From Ignavibacteriota bacterium (GTDB taxonomy: Bacteria; Bacteroidota; Ignavibacteria; Palsa-1295): 8,734 nt of DNA. Positions 1 to 7,100 of the stretch are shown here, one piece after another. The notes beneath the pieces are model-generated. The model ran no database searches, was not told the DNA's origin, and saw only the letters and a program-made list of their open reading frames with translations. The stretch is taken from NCBI GenBank assembly GCA_025357895.1, contig JANYLL010000431.1, positions 1 to 8,734 of the forward strand. Reading direction: 5' to 3'. Numbering within the stretch: the stretch's first letter is position 1; each line of letters opens with the position of its first letter. Made by a program: the position numbers and the translations under genes.

Positions 1-299
1 TCCCCTTTCCACGGAAAAAGCTGCTGCATTAGCCCTTTCTTATAGACCTTGAGCGCGTCCACCTTCCGCGTTTGCGTCGCGATCAGCTCGTCCACCGAAC
101 TCAGGCACTCGGCGATTTTTTGTTGTTCAGGGTATTTGGGGACCGCAATCGATAGGCTCAGAAATGATTTTTCATTCAGGCGTTTCGAACCAGTCCCCGT
201 CATTTTCAGTTCAAGCGGGCAATAAACTGCTTCGCGCGATAAGTGGTAGCAGAACCACTGTGGGAAGCACCGACCCTTGAAATCGAAGCAGGGAAGATC
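1..299 (-). pseudogene. hsdS: Type I restriction-modification specificity subunit (HsdS) fragment, N-terminus missing, runs off left edge
   Basis: Reading leftwards, the frame is open from an in-frame stop at 302-300 to the window edge. It contains the HsdS conserved-region signature: MTGTGSKRLNEKSF (about 203-162), then PKYPEQQKIAECLSSVDEL, and it ends KKGLMQQLFPWKG. This is the helical spacer that follows a target recognition domain (TRD). In HsdS proteins it sets the distance between the two DNA half-sites and contacts HsdM. The match is convincing up to about position 250. Further upstream the reading overlaps the antisense of a sucC-like 3' end, and there is no start codon or TRD. The only usable ATG nearby is at 203. 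The piece is therefore a 5'-truncated gene whose remainder (possibly a second TRD) lies outside the window. No hsdM or hsdR is visible. The family call is firm; calling it a pseudogene is inferred from the missing N-terminus. Confidence 0.75.
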
Positions 300-383
300 T
301 TAGAGCAAAGTGGAATGAATTTTCTTGTCGCGCATGGCTTGAAAGATGCAGCGGCGAAGGTTACGCAATCATTAGGAAAATAA
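243..383 (+). pseudogene. sucC: 3'-terminal remnant of succinate-CoA ligase beta subunit (SucC-like)
   Basis: The plus frame from 243 to the TAA at 381-383 ends in EAGKILEQSGMNFLVAHGLK followed by DAAAKVTQSLGK. This resembles the C-terminus of the SucC CoA-ligase domain, where E. coli has AELGAKKLADSGLN followed by GLTDAAQQVVAAVEGK. SucC is the ADP- or GDP-forming beta subunit of succinyl-CoA synthetase in the TCA cycle, normally about 390 aa; only about 46 codons are here. A stop (240-242) precedes the fragment in frame, and further left the DNA is antisense hsdS. The five or so residues after the GTG at 243 do not obviously fit the family, so the real breakpoint is probably around 250-275. 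One residue is also missing between the Gly and the SG pair compared with E. coli. The fragment cannot be functional as it stands. The identification rests on remembered family sequence over a short stretch. Confidence 0.55.
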
Positions 384-385
384 AT

Positions 386-2515
386 TTAATTGCTGATCTT
401 TGTCAACATTATTACTTTTGGCATTTGCCAGAGAACAGACCCTGTTTGTGGATCACGCATCGTGATGGAATAATAATATACTCCGGAAGCATGAGCCTTG
501 CCAAAGGATGAAGAATTAAGAATGATAGAGTGAGCACCACTTTCCATAGCTGAGTGGAATTGCTCTCCGATTGCTCTACCAAGAATATCCGTCACCGTGC
601 ATTCTACAACTGCAGGCTGCGAAAGGGTGATTGGAATAATTGTTCTGTCATTAAATGGATTCGGGATATTTTGTTTCACTGAAAACTCTTCCCCGTTTGA
701 AATGGAAGACACTGTTATTGTTTTAGATTCATGAGTTACTCGTTCTCCGTCAAGTGAATAATCTGCTAAGCGGTATTCATAGACACCAGACTTCGCAGGA
801 TTATCGAGATACGAATAATCTCTTGGTGTATTTGAAAACCCTGCTCCTGCAAGCGAAGTATTCAAAAGATAACTTCCAACCACTTCAAATTTATTTGAAG
901 CATTGGGATCGCTTATCAAACGTCGTTCCACTTCAAAACCCGCATTATCTTTTTCGCTTGCCGTTTCCCAATTCAACAGCACTTTACCGCCTTTTGCTGT
1001 TAGCGAAAAATTTGAAAGTTCTATCGGCAGCGATCCATCCCTGAAGATCAACTGAGCATAAATATCATTATTACCATTTCGATTATCGCGCCAAACTGCT
1101 ATACCGCCATTCGTTCGAGGAACAAGGACAACTTCATCAGCATTGGAACCCGCCCGATTACTGACCGGAACTCCCCATGACGATGTTGAAGGCGAAGGTC
1201 CGATAAACCGCTTCAGAGTTTTATCGCATCGCTGAGCATAGATAGAAGAATAGGTGGAACTGCTTGCATTAGAGCGAGTATCATTCCAAACAATAAGCAA
1301 CTCGCCGCTTCCTGTCTTGAGAGCTTTCGCAAAAGTTTGGTCGTTGTTTTGTCGGCAAACGGAAAACAATTGATTCGGGAATGCAGGCTTGAGAGCATTT
1401 CCATCGGAAAGAAGGCGCGTCATCACAATATCATGGGTTCCGGAATAATCTTCATAGACAACGAGTAATCCGGCATCATTACTCGAACCCAAAGAGTCAT
1501 CACTGAATACGAGAGAATTGATCTGATCACCTGACCAATCTGTTGAAATTTCAGCCGCGACAGTACTCGTTCCCCAAACTAAACTACCGTCATTCTTAAT
1601 ACGATTAGCAAGGATATTCCATCCTTTATTCGTATTGAGACTGTTATACTGTTCCCATGAAATGCAAAGCTGATTTCCATCAAGTGAAATATTCGGATTC
1701 CTCGAAGCATCGGTTGTTCCCGAGCCCCCTTGAAAAACTTGATTTCCCGATGTTCCCCAAAGAACGCTTCCGCCGCCTGAGACTCGGGTAGCCCAGATCG
1801 AGGCAGGCAACGATCCGTTGACCCAAACAAGATAACATCCACCAGTGCCATCAGGACTAAGCTGCGGATTCGTTTGGCGCAGAGTCTGCGAAATAATTGA
1901 TATCCCTGAAGCTCCTCCCCACCCTGCTCCGCCGGGTGTAAGTTTATTCATCCAGATATCGGGACGAGTACTCGAAGGAGTAATTCCGGTACGACCGTCT
2001 TCCCAAGCCACAAAAGCATTGCCGTATCCGTCCGGGCATATTGTAAGGTTATTAGGGAGAAGTGCATCTGCAGCGACTGCAATACCCGCTCCCGAAGCAC
2101 CATACCCTAAGGATCCGTCTGAGCCGATATGTTGGGCATAAAGATCAGTACCATTAGCTAATGTTCGCGTATCTTTCCATGCAACATAAGCGCCTCCTCC
2201 TCCATCGGAACAAATAACAGGAGAAGTTTGATTGGCAGTAGATGTACAGATAGTAATACCATTTGCTTTCCATTGCGGAATGCCGTCTGCATTAAGTTTT
2301 TGTGCATACAGATCCCAATCCGTACCGCCTCGAAAATCTTCCCAAACAATAATTATTCCATTTGAGCCATCGGAGCAAGCCTTGGGGTTTTGCTGACCAT
2401 TTAAAGCTGTGCAGACTATAGTATTGGTAGTAGAATCAGTTTTCCATTGAGCGTGGGAGCTAATCGTATGTATCCCACAAAAAAGAAGAACAAAAGGCAG
2501 TACTTTTTTTATCAT
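386..2515 (-). CDS. Secreted repeat (probable beta-propeller) protein with T9SS C-terminal sorting domain
   Basis: This is a 709-aa exported protein. Residues 1-22 form a signal peptide (basic MIKK, a hydrophobic core, then SHA before Gln23). Residues ~35-495 carry about eight degenerate repeats of 45-65 aa with the pattern sDGxGGaxvaWeDxRxGxxDxYaQrl..DGxxxW; clear copies include CSDGSNGIIIVWEDFR and NGGIAVWRDNRNGNNDIYAQ. Repeats of this kind suggest a seven- or eight-bladed propeller. Residues 498-605 hold the LPIELSNFSLTAKGGKVLLN/WETASEKDNAGFEVERR module common before T9SS tails. Residues ~610-709 form a type A sorting domain (VKQNIPNPFNDRT, TDILGRAIGE, ASGVYYYSI), so export to the surface or medium is expected. 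I chose the start at 2515 because the signal peptide begins there; upstream codons run antisense through tRNA-Leu. A GAGGGG lies 12 nt upstream of the ATG. The gene ends 2 bp from the sucC remnant. No catalytic motif is seen and the ligand is unknown. Confidence 0.88.
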   Translation of the reverse strand: MIKKVLPFVLLFCGIHTISSHAQWKTDSTTNTIVCTALNGQQNPKACSDGSNGIIIVWEDFRGGTDWDLYAQKLNADGIPQWKANGITICTSTANQTSPVICSDGGGGAYVAWKDTRTLANGTDLYAQHIGSDGSLGYGASGAGIAVAADALLPNNLTICPDGYGNAFVAWEDGRTGITPSSTRPDIWMNKLTPGGAGWGGASGISIISQTLRQTNPQLSPDGTGGCYLVWVNGSLPASIWATRVSGGGSVLWGTSGNQVFQGGSGTTDASRNPNISLDGNQLCISWEQYNSLNTNKGWNILANRIKNDGSLVWGTSTVAAEISTDWSGDQINSLVFSDDSLGSSNDAGLLVVYEDYSGTHDIVMTRLLSDGNALKPAFPNQLFSVCRQNNDQTFAKALKTGSGELLIVWNDTRSNASSSTYSSIYAQRCDKTLKRFIGPSPSTSSWGVPVSNRAGSNADEVVLVPRTNGGIAVWRDNRNGNNDIYAQLIFRDGSLPIELSNFSLTAKGGKVLLNWETASEKDNAGFEVERRLISDPNASNKFEVVGSYLLNTSLAGAGFSNTPRDYSYLDNPAKSGVYEYRLADYSLDGERVTHESKTITVSSISNGEEFSVKQNIPNPFNDRTIIPITLSQPAVVECTVTDILGRAIGEQFHSAMESGAHSIILNSSSFGKAHASGVYYYSITMRDPQTGSVLWQMPKVIMLTKISN

Positions 2516-2535
2516 TTTGATATCTATCCCCTCAC

Positions 2536-2567
2536 ATTCACTATTAATGTAAGTAATAATAGTGAAT
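2536..2567. promoter_or_regulatory. Perfect 11-bp inverted repeat upstream of the 709-aa secreted protein gene
   Basis: ATTCACTATTA (2536-2546) and TAATAGTGAAT (2557-2567) are perfect inverted repeats separated by 10 nt. The element begins 21 bases upstream of the minus-strand ATG at 2515 and lies in the 119-bp divergent gap shared with tRNA-Leu. It could be a dimeric operator or a leader hairpin. It is AT-rich and has no adjoining T-tract, so it does not look like a terminator. The symmetry is seen directly; the role is inferred. Confidence 0.4.
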
Positions 2568-2634
2568 AAATGTTCCCAAACAGCGGGAATGCAACAATGT
2601 TGACAAAGCATGTGTTTTGCACCCTCGGGTTTTA

Positions 2635-2716
2635 GCCGGAGTGGCGAAATTGGCAGACGCGCCAGACTTAGGATCTGGTATGGTGACATGTGCAGGTTCA
2701 AGTCCTGTCTCCGGCA
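2635..2716 (+). tRNA. tRNA-Leu (anticodon UAG)
   Basis: A complete class II tRNA cloverleaf can be folded. The acceptor stem is GCCGGAG (2635-2641) with CTCCGGC (2709-2715), and the discriminator is A2716. The D stem is GCG/CGC (2644-2646, 2658-2660). The anticodon stem is CCAGA/TCTGG (2662-2666, 2674-2678) with loop CTTAGGA, giving anticodon TAG at 2669-2671, which reads CUA and other CUN leucine codons. A long variable arm (2679-2691, with ATG/CAT pairing) is typical of tRNA-Leu. The T arm is GCAGG-TTCAAGT-CCTGT (2692-2708). The 3' CCA is not encoded; the genome reads CTT after A2716. The gene is co-oriented with tig and divergent from the secreted-protein gene. Confidence 0.96.
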
Positions 2717-2727
2717 CTTTAATAACA

Positions 2728-2784
2728 CCTATAGGTCGTATAAGTCCTATAGGTCATAGAGGACTTATAGGGAAAGTATTAACA
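2728..2784 (+). promoter_or_regulatory. Leader of tig with direct repeat and 10-bp hairpin beside the start region
   Basis: Between tRNA-Leu and tig, the decamer CCTATAGGTC occurs twice (2728-2737 and 2746-2755). TATAAGTCCT (2739-2748) pairs perfectly with AGGACTTATA (2760-2769) around an 11-nt loop. The 3' arm touches the weak Shine-Dalgarno-like AGGGAAAG, 12 nt before the GTG at 2785. If transcribed, this hairpin could affect tig initiation, or it could separate the tRNA transcript from the mRNA. It may also simply be a dispersed intergenic repeat. The structure is visible; the function is a guess. Confidence 0.45.
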
Positions 2785-4062
2785 GTGGAAGCAAAAATTA
2801 CAGATAAATCGCAGGTATTACGCGAATTAGAAATTTTCGTTGATGAAGCCGAAGTAGCGAAAGCATTCGATGATGCCTATAAATCTATGCGCCCGAAAAT
2901 CACTCTTCCGGGATTTCGTCCGGGGAAGGCACCGATGTCCGTTGTAAAAAAATTACATGGCGATGCTATCGAAGGCGATACCTTAGAAAAAATTGCACAG
3001 GAAAAATTTAAAGAATACGCGCAGGAGCAAAAGCTCGCACCAATCGGCCAACCGGTTATGACCGATCTTCACCGCCATCATGGTGAAGGTGCACATTTCA
3101 AAATTTCGTATGAAGTAAAACCGGAATTTGATCTTCAGGATTATTCAGGTTTAGAGATCGAGCATCCTGTTTATACTGTCACCGATAAAGATGTTGAGGA
3201 GCGCGTGCACTATCTGCGATTCAATTTTTCGACGCGCGAAGAAACGCAGGAAATAAAAGATACGGAAACAATCGTAAATATTACCTTTCAGGAACAGGAA
3301 GCAAATGAAGCGGGAGAACTGCCTCCTCCGCAGACAACCGATGTCTATCTCCACGATCCGCAAGTGGTCACAGATCTTCGCGATGCTTTATTGAATAAAA
3401 AAGTCGGTGATAAATTTGCTATCACTCTTCCGAAAACAAGCGACGATCCGAAAGTAGAGAAAAAAGATGTACCGCTTGAAGTAACGATCAACAAAGCAGA
3501 AAAGGTAATTCTGCCGGAGATGACGGAAGAATTTTCCAAGAAGATCAGCCGCGATAAAGCGACCAGTGAGCTTGAAGTCCGCTTACTTGTCCGCGAAGAG
3601 TTAGATGAAAATTCCAAACGCCGAGGCATCGAAGCGCTTGAATCGAACATGGTGAATGCACTTTTGAAAAAACATCAGTTCATGGTGCCGCGCACGATCA
3701 CCCATGCCCTGCTCGATACGATGATTCAGGAATTAAAAGATGAAAATAAACGCCGCGGCTATCCCGAAGATTACGGCATCAACGAAGAAGAGTACCGCAA
3801 AATGGGCTGGCCCACTGCCGAGACTCGCGGCAAATGGCTGATCTTACGCGATAAACTTGTCGAAGCAGAAAATCTTGAGGCAAGCGAAGATGATCTTGCA
3901 GCGCTTGCAGAAAAAGATGCTGCGCAGTACGGAATTGCTAAAGAAAATCTCCTGAAATATTATCAGACCAACGAAGAGATCAAAGAAAAAGTAAAATCCG
4001 AAAAACTCGTTGCAAGATTAAAAGAAAAAATGAAGATCACCGAGAAGGTAATAACGGATTAA
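2785..4062 (+). CDS. tig: Trigger factor, ribosome-associated chaperone
   Basis: This 425-aa protein is close to the ~430 aa usual for the family. Trigger factor docks at the ribosomal exit tunnel near L23 and shelters emerging nascent chains in the cytosol. Residues 1-~145 form the ribosome-binding domain, with the signature GFRPGKAP at 43-50, the same position as in E. coli. Residues ~150-245 correspond to the FKBP-like PPIase domain but are degenerate: the usual GF(E/D) before the conserved Gly is replaced by VVTDLRDALLNKKVGDKF. Residues ~246-425 are the helical, charged substrate-cradle domain. I chose the GTG at 2785 because VEAKITDKSQVLRELEIFV matches the family N-terminus; upstream codons lie in tRNA-Leu and the next in-frame ATG (residue 35) would remove the ribosome-binding helices. 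It may be cotranscribed with the tRNA 68 nt upstream. It converges on the next gene, with an 83-bp gap. Confidence 0.95.
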   Translation: MEAKITDKSQVLRELEIFVDEAEVAKAFDDAYKSMRPKITLPGFRPGKAPMSVVKKLHGDAIEGDTLEKIAQEKFKEYAQEQKLAPIGQPVMTDLHRHHGEGAHFKISYEVKPEFDLQDYSGLEIEHPVYTVTDKDVEERVHYLRFNFSTREETQEIKDTETIVNITFQEQEANEAGELPPPQTTDVYLHDPQVVTDLRDALLNKKVGDKFAITLPKTSDDPKVEKKDVPLEVTINKAEKVILPEMTEEFSKKISRDKATSELEVRLLVREELDENSKRRGIEALESNMVNALLKKHQFMVPRTITHALLDTMIQELKDENKRRGYPEDYGINEEEYRKMGWPTAETRGKWLILRDKLVEAENLEASEDDLAALAEKDAAQYGIAKENLLKYYQTNEEIKEKVKSEKLVARLKEKMKITEKVITD

Positions 4063-4064
4063 GC

Positions 4065-4139
4065 GTAGGGGCACATTGCATGTGCCCGCTTTGAATTACA
4101 GGTAATCTTGAAAAAGGGCACACTGCCGTGTGCCCCTAC
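4065..4139. repeat. REP-like double hairpin between convergent genes, possible bidirectional terminator
   Basis: The outer arms GTAGGGGCACA (4065-4075) and TGTGCCCCTAC (4129-4139) are perfect inverted repeats. Each half is itself a hairpin: GGGCACAT-TGC-ATGTGCCC (4069-4087) and GGGCACAC-TGCC-GTGTGCCC (4116-4135). It fills almost all of the gap between the tig stop (4062) and the stop of the minus-strand secreted protein (4148-4146). That position would suit transcription termination in both directions, but no strong T-tract follows either hairpin. The nested palindrome is the architecture of REP or REP-doublet elements. Confidence 0.7.
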
Positions 4140-4145
4140 AAGAAA

Positions 4146-7100
4146 TCACTTCGCAACATCAATCCTCTCTATCCTTCGTACTGACGGAGTTGTCATCACC
4201 ACAAAATAACTTCCCGAGGGCAGATCGCTTGTTTTGAAATCAAATGAATGACTTCCTGTCTGCAATTCACTATCCCATATCGTTGCAACTTTCAAACCAA
4301 GAAGATTCATCACCTCAAGCTGAGTTCTGCCCTTTTCTGTTGTTTGAATTTCGATATGAGTTATGCTCTTTGAAGGATTAGGACTGATCGAAGTAATCGC
4401 TGCCATTTTTCCGGTGAGCATAAAATTCCGCAGCAAGCTATCGCCGCATCCGTTCGAAACTGTGAATGTACCGCTCTTTGTATCAACATCATAATCTACA
4501 GGATTGCCTGTTCCGTCAAGCCAATTAAAATCTACAATATTCAATGGGCTGAATGTTCTTTCTCCGAGCAAAGCAGTAAACGGAATAAAGATAAGTGTAT
4601 CGGATGTCTTAAGTGAACCTGCAACGTTTACCGTATCGAAGCGATTACCTTTTTGTACTACTCCGCTATCGGGACTGAGCACGGAGTTATCATAAGCAAT
4701 CCTCGCAGAGAAATTTGTTGCTAACGACTGCACGGAGGAGACAGGCACTTTCTCCAAGATCATCGGAATATATTTATGCTCGCCGGGATAGCCGGAATAA
4801 TCTGCCATCGAAACAAGTCCGCCAAGACCTTGACCGTAAACATTCATGATCGCAGGCGTGCTTGGTCCGTTATAACCAAAGCCGATCCGACCGGAAGTTC
4901 TGCCGATATATTTCGGAGTGAAGCGAAGCGAGATGCTTTGCGTTGCTCCGGCTGGAAGTGTAAAACCTGCTGCGCCCGATTGCAGCGAAAATTGTTTTAC
5001 ATCCGGTCCAAGCTGCGTAGCAGGTGAAAAGTTAACAGTCGTTTTTCCGATATTTTCGATGGCAATGACGATCGTCGTATCTTTATAGGAGCCGATCTTC
5101 ACTTGTCCAAAATCAATGGTATTTCCCATTACGGCAAGAAGCGGAGCGATGCCTTCACCCAGAATTTTTATGGTATCGGCATAATTTCCGTTTGCAGTTC
5201 GCAGCGTAACAGTTGCCGATACCTTGCCGGTCAGCATCGGCAGATAGCTAAACATCACATCGCGGCATTCGCTCGGCTGCAATGTGAAATCCCCGGCGCC
5301 GGACATGATCATGAATTCTGCTTTATCGCCGCCTGTTACATCCATGCCAAGAACATGAAGTGGCATATTCCCATTATTGCAGATCGTCGCTTTCACGACA
5401 GAATCTTTCTCCGTTCCGGTTTCAACTTGCCCCATATCGATAGTGTTCGCCGAGAAAGAAAATGTTGGGGCGATGATGGAGAAAACAGCATCGGAGGTGT
5501 CGGATTGGAGGGGAATATCACCAATTTTCCAAAGAAATATATTCGCATATCCTCCAATTTGGATATCATCAAAATCGCTTGGTCCTGATTCATGACCTGT
5601 GACGTAGAGATTATCATTAGTAATAGATTTTATTCCATACCCTCTATTGTAGTAAGTTCCACCAGCTCTTTTTGCCCATGCTAATTGACCATTAGGTTGA
5701 TATTTGGCAACAAAAATCTCTAAACCGCCTTTACTAGTTAAAGTAACCCCTTCGAAATCGGCTGATAGTTGAAAATAACCAGTTACATAAACATTTCCTA
5801 ATTCATCTGCCGTTATTCCATCTCCTTGATCAATATCTGATGATCCAGCACGCTTTACCCATGCATTAGTCCCATCTGAAAGATATTTGGCCACAAATAT
5901 GTCCGTGCTCCCAGAGCTATTTAATATAGTGCCGTCAAAATTTGCTGTGTCACTAAAAAAACCTGTTACAAAAATATTTCCATTTGGATCGAGAGTTATG
6001 GAATGTCCCTCGTCAACAGACTTACCTCCTGCAGCTTTTACCCAATCTATGTTTCCGTCGTTGTGATATTTGGCAATAAAAATATCCGAGTTTCCGGCAC
6101 TCTTTAGAGATACGCTGTCGAATTTTGCATTTGTAAAAACACCTGTAACATAAATATTACCAATTGTATCTGCTGTTATCCCATATCCGGCACCCTGAGA
6201 AGTATCTGGTATGCTTTTAACCCAGGCAAGAGTACCATCTGGATGATATTTGGCAATAAACATATTAGATACTCCAGAATCAAATAGGGTTGTACTTTCA
6301 AAATTTGCCGATCGACCGCTAAAATATCCTGTTAAATAAATATCACCTGAAATATCAGTGAATATACTTGCACCATCATCGTCGGATGTACCTCCGGCCT
6401 GTTTTACCCATTGAATGTTTCCATCTGAAGAATATTTGGCAATGAAGATATCTTCGCCACCCATACTTGTTAAAGATACTCCTCCAAAATTAGCTGTTGA
6501 ATCAAAAATTCCAGTTACATAGATATTACCTAAGCCATCAACAGCAATACTATGACCATAATCGTCGCCTGGTCCACCAGCTTGCCTCGCCCAAACTAAA
6601 CTTCCGTCTGGAAAGTATTTAGCAATAAATATATCTCTAGCTCCAACGGGTGTCAGTATTGTATCACCGAAATTTGCTTTTCGGCAGCAAAAATTTCCGG
6701 TCATATAAATATTTCCAAATTCATCAGTGGTAACACTCATACCATCGGCTTCATAATCCCCTGTCCCATCAATTTTGCACCATTCTCTTCCTAATGCGGT
6801 AGGTATTTGTTCCACTCTTATTAGGCATTTATTACTCGCAACTCCTGGCACATGCCAGACATATTTCCCCATAGTTGCTTTGTCTGTAATAAATTTCCAA
6901 GTATTTCCTGAATCAATGCTATATTCAAGCTTCACAGTATCGGTAAGCGGAATGCCCTTCCAGGTAATGAGCGTATCACTTCCTTCGAGATAGATCTCAC
7001 CTCCGTTCGGAGCAGTGAGCTTAAGGGTTGGTACATTCGGCTTATGACCGGGATAGCTCGCGCTTGCATAATAGGTTTGTGCACATCGGTCGTTTGCAAT

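Noticed and set aside
303..380. Minus-strand reading ending in AMRDKKIHSTLL, just upstream of and in frame with hsdS
   Set aside because: It is antisense to the better-supported sucC-like C-terminus, has stops just upstream and no family match I can name.
2600..2628. TTGACA at 2600-2605 as a -35 box for tRNA-Leu
   Set aside because: Nothing like TATAAT lies 16-18 nt downstream, and the region also fails the Bacteroidota TTTG/TAnnTTTG pattern.
2516..2728. N-terminal extension of the minus-strand secreted protein, with a possible ATG at 2728
   Set aside because: Its 71 extra residues are translated antisense through tRNA-Leu (RRQDLNLHMSPYQILSLARL is a familiar tRNA-derived artefact). The signal peptide begins at 2515.
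2617..2784. N-terminal extension of trigger factor starting at 2617
   Set aside because: It would translate through the whole tRNA-Leu gene; family alignment places the start at the GTG at 2785.
5103..5588. 161-aa plus-strand open frame and other plus-strand frames inside 4146-8216
   Set aside because: They lie antisense to the well-supported 1356-aa protein, with no domain or start signals; shadow frames.
5520..6791. Possible CRISPR or DNA tandem array suggested by regular ~180-bp periodicity
   Set aside because: The periodicity comes from the protein-level SBBP repeats; units differ in DNA sequence and there are no short identical repeats with unique spacers.
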